Source: Planctomycetota bacterium
GTDB taxonomy: Bacteria; Planctomycetota; MHYJ01; WSZJ01
Length of the DNA: 52,279 nucleotides
Direction: 5' to 3'
NCBI GenBank assembly: GCA_016190145.1
Contig: JACPRD010000001.1
Coordinates: 1-52,279, forward strand
The translations under genes were made by a program, and so were the position numbers. Below are positions 17,294 to 25,551 of this stretch, one piece after another. Every line of letters starts with the position of its first letter. Position 1 is the first letter of the stretch. The notes beneath the pieces were generated by a model. The model was not told the DNA's origin, did no database searches, and saw only the letters and a program-made list of their open reading frames with translations.

Positions 17294-17725
17294 GTGAACA
17301 TTACGGGGACGGGGTCCGCGACGCAGCGGCTGCTCGCAGCCACGACGGCCGGGGACCGCGCCCAGGTCACGCGCGAGGACTTCCTGAAGCTGCTCATCAC
17401 GGAGTTGAGGAGCCAGGATCCGTTCGAGCCGTTGAAGAACTCGGAATTCTTGAACCAGATCGCGACGCTCAACCAGCTGGAGAGCTATGCGAGCCTGACG
17501 GACGGGATCCGGAGTCTTCAGACGAGCGGGGACCTGGCGAACGCTTCGGCGCTCCTGGGCAAGGCCGTCATCGGCACGACCGATGCGGGCCTGGCGGGCG
17601 GCGGAGTGGTCTCGCGCGTGCTGGTGCAGAACGGGCAGGTCAAGCTCGTGATCGGGGACCAGACGATGTCGCTGGCGAACGTCGCGCAGGTGTTCCTGCC
17701 GGCGCCGCCGGAGGCGGAGGCATAA
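17294..17725 (+). CDS. flgD: flagellar hook scaffold protein FlgD (short form)
   Basis: 143 residues from a GTG preceded by AAGGAGA. The conserved N-terminal part has VTREDFLKLLITELRSQDPF and EPLKNSEFLNQIATLNQLES, diagnostic of FlgD. A short C-terminal part (LLGKAVIGT, VSRVLVQNGQVKLVIGD) follows, without the full FnIII/tudor domain of enteric FlgD; compact forms are known in Bacillus. It caps the growing hook during FlgE assembly. Confidence 0.93.
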   Translation: MNITGTGSATQRLLAATTAGDRAQVTREDFLKLLITELRSQDPFEPLKNSEFLNQIATLNQLESYASLTDGIRSLQTSGDLANASALLGKAVIGTTDAGLAGGGVVSRVLVQNGQVKLVIGDQTMSLANVAQVFLPAPPEAEA

Positions 17726-17727
17726 AC

Positions 17728-18099
17728 ATGAGCCCGATCCGCAACGTCGGGGGCGTCGGAGGCGCCGGACAGCCGCAGGGGCCGCAGGGCGGCCGTCCTG
17801 CCGGCGGCCCGAAGTTCGCCGACATCCTCAAGGCGAAGCTGGAAGGGGTGAAGTGGAGCGGCCACGCGCAGGAGCGGCTCGCGTCCCGGGGGATTTCCCT
17901 CACGGACCGGGACCGCGCCCTGATCGACGGGGCCTTCCGCAAGGCATCGGAGAAAGGGAGCCGCAATTCGCTCTTCCTGCTCCGCGACATCGGGCTCATC
18001 GTCAGCGTTGAAAACAGGACGGTGGTGACGGCGGTCGACAAGGCGGACCTGAAGGAGAGGGTCTTCACCGAAATCGACTCGACCGTGATTCTCGAGTAA
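17728..18099 (+). CDS. flagellar operon protein of the TIGR02530 type
   Basis: 123 residues. A Gly/Pro-rich start leads into a conserved core: SGHAQERLASRGISLTDRD, KASEKGSRNSLFLLRDIGLI, VSVENRTVVTAVD and VFTEIDSTVILE. This is the pattern of the conserved protein found between flgD and flgE in many Firmicutes, spirochaetes and deltaproteobacteria. It is thought to act in hook assembly; its exact role is unsettled. It starts 2 nt after the flgD stop. Confidence 0.85.
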   Translation: MSPIRNVGGVGGAGQPQGPQGGRPAGGPKFADILKAKLEGVKWSGHAQERLASRGISLTDRDRALIDGAFRKASEKGSRNSLFLLRDIGLIVSVENRTVVTAVDKADLKERVFTEIDSTVILE

Positions 18100-18172
18100 G
18101 GGCTGGCCCCGGAAGGGAGGCCCACAGGGGTTCCAAACGACCGCGGAACCCCGCTTTCGAGGCGTACACGTC

Positions 18173-20251
18173 ATGGCACTCATCAGGGCAATGAACGCCG
18201 CCATCAGCGGCCTCAGGGCCCAGCAGACGAAGATCGATTCGATCGGCAACAACCTCGCGAACGTCGGCACGACGGGATACAAGTCCTCGTCGGTCGATTT
18301 TTCGACGATGTTGAGCCAGACGCTCGGCTTCGGCTCTGCTCCCTCGGGCGACCTGGGCGGAACGGATCCCACGCAGATCGGGCTCGGCGCGCAGGTGTCG
18401 AGCACGCGCCTGAACTTCGGGCAGGGCAACTTCGTCGCGACAGGGCTCAACACGGACCTTTCGATCGACGGCGACGGGTTCTTCATCCTGAAGGACGGCT
18501 CCGGACAGGAGATCTACACGCGCGACGGCTCGTTCGGGCTGAACGCCGCGAACCTGCTCATCGATCCTTCGACCGGCTTCAAGGTCCAGGGGCTGATGGC
18601 GGATCTCACGACGTTCACGATCACGCCGAGCGGATCGCTGACCGACATCACGATTCCCATCGGCTCTCTCACGATCGCGCAGGCGACGTCGGAGTTCGCG
18701 GTCGACGGGAACTTCAACGGCGGCGGCCCCGTGGCCTCTTCCGGAAACGTGCTCCAGTCGTCCGTTCCGCTCATCGACGTGACGGCCGCGACGCCGGCGA
18801 CGCTGGCGACGCTCCTCACGGACCTCGGCCGCATGGACGCGGGCGGGCCCGTGGATTTCTCTCTCGCCACCGGCGACATCATCGAGTTCACGGCGGACAA
18901 GGGAGGCCGCACGCTCGGCACGCGGAGGTTCCAGATCTCGGCGACGCCCCCGACGGCGGGGATCGACGACACCGGGACGACCGTGCAGGACCTGCTCGAC
19001 TTCATCGAAGGCTCCCTCGGCATCAATACTTCCCTCTCCAGCGCGACCTGGGGCGCTTCCATCGCCACCGGCGCGGTCGGTGCCGCGGACGTCGTCACCT
19101 CGACCACGGCCACCCTCACCGGCGACTTCGTCGCGGCCGGCGTCCGACCCGGCGACTACCTCAGGTTCACGAGCGGTCCCGGAGCCGGCCAGTTCGCCCA
19201 GATCGATACGATCGCGGTGGCGGCCGGCATCACGACGATCACGTTCGTGTCTCCTCTCGACGCCGCCACTCCCCTTCCGGGCGTCGGAGACACCTTCGAG
19301 TTCAACGAGCGGTCGCGCGTCGCCATCGGCGTGCTCCCGGCAGCCGAGGACGGCGCCCTGTCCGACGCCGGACCGACGCCGGACATCCGGATCGACGGCT
19401 CGACGGCGGTCGGAGGCGTCCGCATCTCGGCCAACGCCGGGCTGCTCAACGCCGTCGACAACGTCGTCCTGTCGAGCGGCGGCAACCGCATGCTCCTCTT
19501 CAATGAGACCGCCACCGCCGTCGGCGAGTCGGCCGTGACCCACGTCACGGTCTTCGACTCCCTCGGCCAGCCCCACGACGTCGCCATCACCTACATGATC
19601 GAGTCCAAAACGTCGCCCACGACTCCCGACGCCCGCGGCATGAGGCTGCGCTGGTTCGCCGAGTCGCCCGACCAGGTCCAGACCGGCACCTTCGGCACCA
19701 CCGTCGGCACCGGCACCATCGACTTCGACGCGACCGGAAAGTTCATCTCCGAAGACCCCGGCGCTTCGATCAACCTGTCCCTCGTGGTCTCCGCCGTCGT
19801 CACCGCCCTCAGCGCGACCCCGAACCACGAGTCCATGACCGCCCTCGCCTCCACCGGCTCCGCCCTCGCCATGTCCGACAACGACGGCTTCGCCGAAGGC
19901 ACCCTGGCCGACTTTTCCGTCGGAACCGACGGCGTCGTCACCGGGATCTTCACCAATGGCCAGACCCGCTCCATCGCCCAGGTCCAGCTCGCCCATTTCG
20001 CCAATAACCAGGGCCTCCTCTCCGTCGGAGGCAATTACTTCCAGACCGGAGCCAACTCCGGCACCCGTACCGTCGCCTCCCCCGGCACCTTCGGAACCGG
20101 CACCGTCCGCGGCGGGTTCCTCGAAGAGTCCAATGTCGATATCGCCAAGGAGTTCACAGACCTCATCGTCGCCCAGCGGTCGTTCCAGGCCAATACCCGG
20201 ACGATCACCGTCGCGAACGAACTGCTGCAGGACCTCGTAAACGTGATCTAG
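18173..20251 (+). CDS. flgE: flagellar hook protein FlgE, enlarged
   Basis: 692 residues, much longer than the roughly 400 of enteric FlgE. The N-terminus (MNAAISGLRAQQTKIDSIGN, NLANVGTTGYKSSSVDF) and C-terminus (LTDLIVAQRSFQANTRT-like, with TVANELLQDLVNVI) form the conserved D0 coiled coil. DLSIDGDGFFILKDGSG marks the FlgE/F/G core. The centre (about 200-520) is a Thr/Ala/Gly-rich surface-domain insertion. Codon choice shifts to C-ending after about 19020. A 14-bp hairpin follows at 20277. Confidence 0.95.
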   Translation: MALIRAMNAAISGLRAQQTKIDSIGNNLANVGTTGYKSSSVDFSTMLSQTLGFGSAPSGDLGGTDPTQIGLGAQVSSTRLNFGQGNFVATGLNTDLSIDGDGFFILKDGSGQEIYTRDGSFGLNAANLLIDPSTGFKVQGLMADLTTFTITPSGSLTDITIPIGSLTIAQATSEFAVDGNFNGGGPVASSGNVLQSSVPLIDVTAATPATLATLLTDLGRMDAGGPVDFSLATGDIIEFTADKGGRTLGTRRFQISATPPTAGIDDTGTTVQDLLDFIEGSLGINTSLSSATWGASIATGAVGAADVVTSTTATLTGDFVAAGVRPGDYLRFTSGPGAGQFAQIDTIAVAAGITTITFVSPLDAATPLPGVGDTFEFNERSRVAIGVLPAAEDGALSDAGPTPDIRIDGSTAVGGVRISANAGLLNAVDNVVLSSGGNRMLLFNETATAVGESAVTHVTVFDSLGQPHDVAITYMIESKTSPTTPDARGMRLRWFAESPDQVQTGTFGTTVGTGTIDFDATGKFISEDPGASINLSLVVSAVVTALSATPNHESMTALASTGSALAMSDNDGFAEGTLADFSVGTDGVVTGIFTNGQTRSIAQVQLAHFANNQGLLSVGGNYFQTGANSGTRTVASPGTFGTGTVRGGFLEESNVDIAKEFTDLIVAQRSFQANTRTITVANELLQDLVNVI

Positions 20252-20276
20252 AGAGGGAAATGCACGGAATGAAGAG

Positions 20277-20308
20277 CGGCGGGCGGGAGCGGTGGCTCCC
20301 GCCCGCCG
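20277..20308 (+). terminator. hairpin after flgE
   Basis: A perfect 14-bp stem (20277-20290 with 20295-20308) and a GGTG loop lie 26 nt after the flgE stop, followed by TGTTTC. The U-tract is weak, so termination may be partial. The neighbouring ORF start used below avoids this hairpin. Confidence 0.6.
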
Positions 20309-20366
20309 TGTTTCAGGGCGCTCATCACCCCGCGGGTTCCGTCGCCAATCCGGTACACTTTCACCC

Positions 20367-21818
20367 GTGGAAGCCGAATCCGTCTCCGCGCCAGTCGATC
20401 CGCCGCCGGGTCCCGCCCGCGCCACCGTCTCCGCCGTCGTCATCTGCGGAAACGAAGAGACCAACATCGAGGCCTGCCTCGCATCGGTCGCATGGTGCGA
20501 CGAAATCGTCGTCGTGGATTCCATGAGCACGGACCGCACCGCGGCCATCGCGCGGCGCTTCACCGATCGCGTGCTGCAGCGCCCCTGGCCCGGCTACGTC
20601 GCTCAGAAAAACTTCGCTCTCGAGCAGGCCCGCTGCGACTGGATCCTCTCCCTGGATGCCGACGAGCGCTGTACACCGGAACTCCGCTCGGCAGTCGAAC
20701 GCGCCCTCGCCGCTCCCGGCGATGCCGCCGCCTTCACCGTCCGGCGCCGCGTCCGCTACCTCGGACGCTGGATCCTCCACGGAGGCTGGTACCCCGATGC
20801 CAAAATCCGCCTCGCCCGCCGCGGACGCGCCCAGTGGCAGGGCGTCGACCCGCACGACAAACTCGTCGCCGACGGGCCCGTCCGCCCCCTCGACGCCGAC
20901 CTCCTTCACTTCCCCTACCGCGACTTCGCCGATCAGATCCGTACCGTCAATCACTTCTCAGACGTCGTCGTCTCCGGCTGGTCCAATGCCCGAAAGCGTC
21001 CGTCCCTCCTCATGATGCTCCTCCATCCGCCGACCAAGTTCATCGAGTGCTTCGTCCGCAAGGCGGGGTTCCGCGACGGACTCGCGGGCCTGATCATCGC
21101 TGCTGCGACGGCGTTCTACGTCTTCGCGAAACATGTGAAGCACTGGGAAGCGGCGGGCTCGCCCCGGCGGACCGGCGAGGCCGCCGTCGCGCTGGCCGTT
21201 CCCGCACTGGCCGCGGCCGCGCTGACCGTTCTTCTCCTGCGCCCGCCGTCGCTCCTCTCGGAGGCCGTCGAAGCCCACGGCGGCGGCGCGAACCTCGAAG
21301 CCGTGCGAAGCGTCCGCCTGACGGGAACGGCGGCGCTGGACGGAGAACAGTACGCTTACGAGGAAGTCTGGACAGTCGACCGCATCCGGCGCAGCTGGCG
21401 CCTGGATGGCGCCGAAACGGTCGTCGGATTCGATGGACACGAAGCCTGGACTCGTGGGGATGCCCGGGCCATCGACGTCTTCGGAGGACTCGATGACGTC
21501 CTGTTTGACGGACTCGAAGTGCGCCGCATGCTGCTCTTCCGTTTTCCTGCAGAACCTCGCGAGTCCGGCGGCGCTCTCCAGGTTGGCATCCACAGCCTGG
21601 TTTTCTGTGACGGCCGAATCTCAGCGCTTCGCTACGACGATCGGGACGACCGGGACGTCCATCTTTTTACCTTCGGAGACTACCGGGAAACAGGTGGAGT
21701 CTTCCTGCCCTTCCGATGGACGGAACTGGAGACGCCCGGCCGCGAAGCGAAATACACGTTCGCGACGATTGAAGTCAACGCGCCCCTCTCCGATTCGCTG
21801 TTCTCCCCCCGTCGATGA
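20367..21818 (+). CDS. GT2 glycosyltransferase fused to a LolA-like domain
   Basis: About 483 residues from the GTG at 20367; no clear SD, so the start is uncertain. Residues about 20-255 form a family-2 glycosyltransferase of the WaaE/KdtX (LPS core beta-glucosyltransferase) type: SAVVICGNEETNIEACLASV, EIVVVDSMSTDRTA, WILSLDADERC (metal-binding DxD-like), ILHGGWYPDAKIRLARR and FRDGLAGLIIAAATAFYVFA. A transmembrane segment (about 272-296) leads to a C-terminal beta domain (EAHGGGANLEAVRSVRLTG, VVGFDGHEAWTRGD, YRETGGVFLPFRW) resembling LolA/outer-membrane lipoprotein-sorting folds. The fusion is unusual. Location inside the locus suggests envelope or flagellar glycosylation. Confidence 0.78.
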   Translation: MEAESVSAPVDPPPGPARATVSAVVICGNEETNIEACLASVAWCDEIVVVDSMSTDRTAAIARRFTDRVLQRPWPGYVAQKNFALEQARCDWILSLDADERCTPELRSAVERALAAPGDAAAFTVRRRVRYLGRWILHGGWYPDAKIRLARRGRAQWQGVDPHDKLVADGPVRPLDADLLHFPYRDFADQIRTVNHFSDVVVSGWSNARKRPSLLMMLLHPPTKFIECFVRKAGFRDGLAGLIIAAATAFYVFAKHVKHWEAAGSPRRTGEAAVALAVPALAAAALTVLLLRPPSLLSEAVEAHGGGANLEAVRSVRLTGTAALDGEQYAYEEVWTVDRIRRSWRLDGAETVVGFDGHEAWTRGDARAIDVFGGLDDVLFDGLEVRRMLLFRFPAEPRESGGALQVGIHSLVFCDGRISALRYDDRDDRDVHLFTFGDYRETGGVFLPFRWTELETPGREAKYTFATIEVNAPLSDSLFSPRR

Positions 21819-21913
21819 TCCCCGGCCGCCTGCAGTGCTCTCCCTCGAAGTCACGACCGCGTCCTCAATCGGACGATATACTGACGGGGAATCGTCTCCC
21901 GGTTGAAGCCCCG

Positions 21914-22108
21914 ATGATCAAAGTCACCCGCCTGAACGGAAAAGAGTTCGTCGTCAACGCGGAACTCATCCAGTTCCTCGAAGCCACCCCCGATACCGTC
22001 ATCACCCTTCTCAACCACGAGAAACTCATCGTGAAGGAGGGCGTCGACGACATCGTGAAGCGCGTCGTCGAGTACAACCGCAGCATCCGCGGCCCTGTCA
22101 CCGGATAG
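21914..22108 (+). CDS. flbD: FlbD-family flagellar protein
   Basis: 64 residues from the ATG at 21914. MIKVTRLNGKEFVVNAELIQ, FLEATPDTVITLLNHEKLIV and DDIVKRVVEYNR match the small FlbD/SwrD family located directly before motA in Firmicutes and spirochaetes. In Bacillus the homologue SwrD raises motor power. This is not the unrelated Caulobacter regulator of the same name. Confidence 0.93.
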   Translation: MIKVTRLNGKEFVVNAELIQFLEATPDTVITLLNHEKLIVKEGVDDIVKRVVEYNRSIRGPVTG

Positions 22109-22129
22109 AACCGCAACCGGAGCGATCGA

Positions 22130-22912
22130 ATGATCGACCTCACCACCGTCCTCGGACTCCTGATCGGCATCGGCGCCATCGTGTTCGGCGTCCTCGACGC
22201 CGAAGGCCAGGGCAAGTACTTCTTCAACCTCGGCGCCCTCATCATCATCATCGGAGGCGCGGGCGGCGCCACCCTCTCCCAGTTCCCCTGGTCCTCCATC
22301 GTCGAACTCCCGCGCGTCGTCGGAAAACTCTTCTGGCATAACGCCGCCGACCCCGCCCGCATCGTCCGCGACCTCGTCCGCTACGCCGAAATCGCCCGCA
22401 AGGACGGCATCCTCGCGCTGGAAGGCGTGGCGGAAGAGATCCGGGATCCGTTCATCGTGAAGGGGCTCCAGCTGGCGATCGACGGCACGGATCCCGAGGT
22501 CATCCAGCAGATGCTGAACACCGAGCTGGAAGCCGTCGCCACGCGGCACGAGCTGGGCCGCAAGTTCTTCGAGACCCTGGCGCTGTTCTTCCCCGCCTTC
22601 GGCCTCGTCGGCACGCTGACCGGCATGATCATCATGCTGCAGTACATCCACGTCGACCCGAACAAGGTCGGCCCCGGCATGTCCCAGTCCCTCTGCGCCA
22701 CGCTCTACGGGACCATCGGCTGCTACATCCTGACCAACCCCTTCGCCAAGAAGCTCGAGATTCGCTCGCGCGAGGAGCTGATCCTGAAGGAAATGATCAT
22801 CCGCGGCATCCTCTCGATCCAGTCGGGCGACAACCCCCGCATCGTCGAGCAGAAGCTCAAGATCTTCCTCTCGCCCCGCTACCGCGATCAGATGGAGCGC
22901 GGCCAGGCATGA
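22130..22912 (+). CDS. motA: flagellar motor stator protein MotA
   Basis: 260 residues with four transmembrane segments: LLIGIGAIVFGVLD, FFNLGALIIIIGGAGGATL, ALFFPAFGLVGTLTGMIIML and SLCATLYGTIGCYILTNPFA. The cytoplasmic loop holds the charged helices (RKDGILALEGVAEEIRDPF, with RHELGRKFFE) that push on FliG. With MotB it forms the proton- or sodium-driven stator. Its stop overlaps motB (ATGA). Confidence 0.96.
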   Translation: MIDLTTVLGLLIGIGAIVFGVLDAEGQGKYFFNLGALIIIIGGAGGATLSQFPWSSIVELPRVVGKLFWHNAADPARIVRDLVRYAEIARKDGILALEGVAEEIRDPFIVKGLQLAIDGTDPEVIQQMLNTELEAVATRHELGRKFFETLALFFPAFGLVGTLTGMIIMLQYIHVDPNKVGPGMSQSLCATLYGTIGCYILTNPFAKKLEIRSREELILKEMIIRGILSIQSGDNPRIVEQKLKIFLSPRYRDQMERGQA

Positions 22913-23613
22913 TCAAGCCCAGACGCCCCTTCCGCCCCGGCGACGACGCCGCACCCATCTGGATGATCTCGTTCTCCGATCTCCAGGCGCAGCTCATGGT
23001 GTTCTTCGCCCTCCTCCTGTCCTTCTCGACGCTCGACCCCGCGAAAGTCGCCCAGGTCGGGGCGTCGTTCACGGGCTCGACCGGCCGCGAAAACCCGCCG
23101 CCACGGGACGACTTCATCGTGTGGTGGGTGATGAGCAAGCAGATCTCGACCCCCACGGGGAAGTCGGTCACGAAGGAGCAGTGGGGCCCCGAGGGACGCG
23201 AATTCATCGCCGAACGGACCCGCGAGGGGATCCGCATCTCCCTCGAGCGCGCGATCACGTTCGAAGAAGGCTCCGCCGAGATCCGCGCCGACCAGCTGGA
23301 CGCGATCCAGGGCTTCCTGCGGTTCATCCGCGGCTCGCTCAACAAGCTCGACGTCCGCGGTTTCACGGGCCCCAACGAGAACCCTCCCGACGACGACCAC
23401 TGGCGGCTTTCCGCCGCCCGGGCGCGGGCCGTGGCGGACCTGCTCATCGCGGGCAAGGGCGAGGCCGGCATCGACCCGGCGCGCATCCGCGTGACGGGCA
23501 TGGGCAAGAACGACCCCGTCGTGGACGTCATCGAAGTCCGCGATACCTTCCAGTGGCAGCGCAACCGGCGCGTGGAAATCCTGGTCCTCGAGGAGAAAGT
23601 GAAGGTCCGGTAA
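22909..23613 (+). CDS. motB: flagellar motor stator protein MotB
   Basis: 234 residues. The cytoplasmic start and single transmembrane helix read APIWMISFSDLQAQLMVFFA; Asp24 is the ion-carrying residue. Most MotB proteins have DLMTLL here, so DLQAQL is a variant. The C-terminal OmpA-like domain (about 95-230) includes TFEEGSAEIRADQLDAIQGF, VRGFTGPNENPPDDDHWRLS, ARARAVADLLIAGKG, and VTGMGKNDPV with QWQRNRRVEILV, and binds peptidoglycan. Confidence 0.95.
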   Translation: MIKPRRPFRPGDDAAPIWMISFSDLQAQLMVFFALLLSFSTLDPAKVAQVGASFTGSTGRENPPPRDDFIVWWVMSKQISTPTGKSVTKEQWGPEGREFIAERTREGIRISLERAITFEEGSAEIRADQLDAIQGFLRFIRGSLNKLDVRGFTGPNENPPDDDHWRLSAARARAVADLLIAGKGEAGIDPARIRVTGMGKNDPVVDVIEVRDTFQWQRNRRVEILVLEEKVKVR

Positions 23614-23629
23614 GCGCCGATAGAGAAAC

Positions 23630-24172
23630 GTGGCCCTCAAGATGCCCCCCAAACTCACCGGTCCCGCCCGCTCGACCCCGACGGCGGCCCCCCCGCCGCC
23701 GCCCGAGCCCCTTCCCGGCGTCCTCACCCCCCAGAACGTCGCCCTCTTCGCCGTCCTCCTCGTCGCCGAGGCCGTCCTGCTCGTCCTGATGCTCCGGCGC
23801 GTCGAAGGCCCCGACCCCGCGATCCAGGCCCGCGACATCTCCAACATCGAGTACATCGACCTCGACCCCGTCGTCGTCCCGGTCCACCCTTCCAGGTCCG
23901 GCATCGACATCAACCTCGCCCTCCGGGTCGAAGCCTCCCTGCTCGTTTCCGGCACCGGCGGCGAGCGCGCCCGCGCGCGCGAACTGGTCCGCTCCCTCAC
24001 GCCGAAGATCCACGACGAGATCGCCCGCACCGTGGGCGCCCAGACCGCCGAGCAGGCCGTCGACCCCGGCAACCGCGAACGCATCAAGGACCGCCTCCGC
24101 GCCGCGCTCAATCAGAGCGTGTTCCGCGAGGACATCGTGGAAGAAGTCGTCTTTCGCTACTACGGGCCGTAG
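23630..24172 (+). CDS. fliL: flagellar basal-body-associated protein FliL
   Basis: 180 residues from a GTG at 23630 (an ATG at 23642 is the alternative). A Pro-rich cytoplasmic segment precedes one transmembrane helix (ALFAVLLVAEAVLLVLML). The periplasmic domain has NINLALRVEASLLVSGTGG-like strands, RELVRSLTPKIHDEIARTV and RDRLRAALNQSVFREDIVEE-type ending, matching FliL, which rings the stator. Position after motB agrees. Confidence 0.85.
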   Translation: MALKMPPKLTGPARSTPTAAPPPPPEPLPGVLTPQNVALFAVLLVAEAVLLVLMLRRVEGPDPAIQARDISNIEYIDLDPVVVPVHPSRSGIDINLALRVEASLLVSGTGGERARARELVRSLTPKIHDEIARTVGAQTAEQAVDPGNRERIKDRLRAALNQSVFREDIVEEVVFRYYGP

Positions 24173-24190
24173 CGAAGCCAAAAAGCGTCC

Positions 24191-24292
24191 CTCGTTACTC
24201 GTTCATCGTTTCTCGTTCGACCTGATGCGGCGGCCGATTTGTGGTCCCCCCAGGAACAGCGGCAACGAGTCACGAGAAACGAGGAACGAAAC
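24191..24292. repeat. word-type inverted repeat (CGTTACTCGTTTCTCGTT family)
   Basis: The left arm (24191-24219) reiterates CTCGTT words, and the right arm (24264-24292) reiterates AACGAG words. The arms match word by word rather than base by base. It fills the fliL-fliN spacer. The same family occurs at 25464-25485, 37099-37204, 45264-45299 and 47463-47492. Confidence 0.8.
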
Positions 24293-24339
24293 AGCACGCC
24301 GAAGTTGGGCGCCTCGCCATGCCGATAGAGATGTAAGCT

Positions 24340-24741
24340 ATGCCCATGGCCGACCCCAAAAAGCCGAGCGAAGCCGACGTCGAGAAACTGCTCAAGCAGA
24401 TCACCGGCGAAGGCGTCTTCGCCGACCCCAAGTCCGGCCTCCGCCCCGCCACCTTCGACTCGGTCCAGCCGGGCGGCGCCCCCGCCGAGGGCGCACTTCC
24501 CCACGACATGCTCATGGACGTCCCCCTCAACGTGCGCATCGAGCTCGGCCGCGCCCGCATGCGCCTCGAGGAAGTCCTCAAAATCGGCAAAGGCTCCGTC
24601 GTCACCCTCGACCAGCTCGCCGGCGAACCCCTCGACATCTACGTCAACGATCGCCTCGTCGCCCGCGGCGAAGTCCTCATCCTCCACGACAACTTCTGCG
24701 TGCGCGTCACGGAGATTCTGGGGCAGAAGGGCAAGGCCTAG
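24340..24741 (+). CDS. fliN: flagellar motor switch protein FliN
   Basis: 133 residues (alternative ATG at 24346). The C-terminal SpoA domain reads [58 protein letters not shown] and [10 protein letters not shown], a complete FliN signature. Residues 1-50 are a linker. FliN builds the lower C-ring and binds FliH. It normally works with FliM, which is missing here. Confidence 0.95.
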   Translation: MPMADPKKPSEADVEKLLKQITGEGVFADPKSGLRPATFDSVQPGGAPAEGALPHDMLMDVPLNVRIELGRARMRLEEVLKIGKGSVVTLDQLAGEPLDIYVNDRLVARGEVLILHDNFCVRVTEILGQKGKA

Positions 24742-24849
24742 ACGGCCGGGGGGCCCAGGCGTGGCAGATTCGACGGCACCGTCAATTGTCATTCAATTCT
24801 CCACGCGGTTCTGCAGCCCAACGCACAGGTTCAGAGTTACCACGACATC

Positions 24850-25071
24850 ATGCTGAACTTGCCCTTCGAGCGACTGGAGAAGGCCGCGCTGGAAGACGGT
24901 CGGAAACGGACCCCCTCCGAACGGATGCGGGATGCGGTCGAGCTCGCCGGCATCGCGGCCAAACTCGCCGCCGGATCCGCGCAAAGTGAGCGGATCCTCC
25001 GAATGATGGATCAGGAGGAGGAAGAAGAACGCCGGTTCTTCCTGGACCTGATCCGGACCGCCCGTGGCTGA
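24850..25071 (+). CDS. small helical protein, partner of decayed nucleotidyltransferase
   Basis: 73 residues. It contains RTPSERMRDAVELAGIAAKL and a very acidic stretch (MMDQEEEEERRFFLDLI). The end overlaps the GTG of the nucleotidyltransferase by 8 nt. The PSERMRxAVELA pattern recalls small proteins encoded before AbiEii-type nucleotidyltransferases. No flagellar function is suggested. It interrupts the fliN-fliO junction. Confidence 0.6.
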   Translation: MLNLPFERLEKAALEDGRKRTPSERMRDAVELAGIAAKLAAGSAQSERILRMMDQEEEEERRFFLDLIRTARG

Positions 25072-25411
25072 TTCCCGGAACGACCTCGAGGAAACGGTTT
25101 TTGAGACCCTCTCCTCCCTGGAAGAGGCCGGCACTCCCTACGCGCTGATCGGCGGTCTTGCCGTTTCCGCGCACACGGAGGGCCGGGCGACCAAGGACGT
25201 GGACATCGTCCTGGGATGCCCCGATTCGAGCATTCCCAGCCTGGTCGATGCTCTAGGCAAACACGGCTTCTCAGTGGATCCTCCTCGGCACATCCGGGAG
25301 ATCACGCAGGACGGAATCAGCGTCTTTCGCAGGCGGGCCGGACGTCTCGACATCATGAAGCCTCCGCTGCCCTTCTTTCGGAGGCTCGTGGATACCGCGC
25401 TGCCCTACGAG
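25064..25411 (+). pseudogene. truncated nucleotidyltransferase (AbiEii-like)
   Basis: Reading from the GTG at 25064, the nucleotidyltransferase core is intact: TPYALIGGLAVSAHTEGRAT, KDVDIVLG and the third acidic strand RLDIMKP. After about 115 residues (FRRLVDTALPYE) the protein similarity stops where a GCACGAAGCACGAAGCACG repeat begins. The C-terminal EDLxxLK region seen in the intact relative at 5534-6106 is gone. The frame runs on through the spacer and past the fliO start without a stop until 25747. It is probably inactive. Confidence 0.75.
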
Positions 25412-25485
25412 GCACGAAGCACGAAGCACGCGTCCGCTCAAGCCCCGTCCCCGCGGATCGCCTCAGAACGAGTAACGATGAACGC
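25409..25485. repeat. two half word repeats at the truncation point
   Basis: 25409-25430 is a GCACGAAGCACGAAGCACG run (family of 33894-33964). 25464-25485 is AGAACGAGTAACGATGAACG (family of 24191-24292). Each looks like a single arm of an element that is two-armed elsewhere. They mark the end of the nucleotidyltransferase remnant. Confidence 0.7.
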
Positions 25486-25551
25486 CCGTCCAGTCCACCC
25501 CCTCCCCCCGCCGATAGTTCTTCTGCAGGCTACGAGAGGGGAATTCCGTCC

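Noticed and set aside
20292..20366. ATG at 20292 as the start of the glycosyltransferase
   Set aside because: It lies inside the flgE terminator hairpin and gives an Arg/Pro/Ser-rich extension unlike the family; the GTG at 20367 is more plausible.
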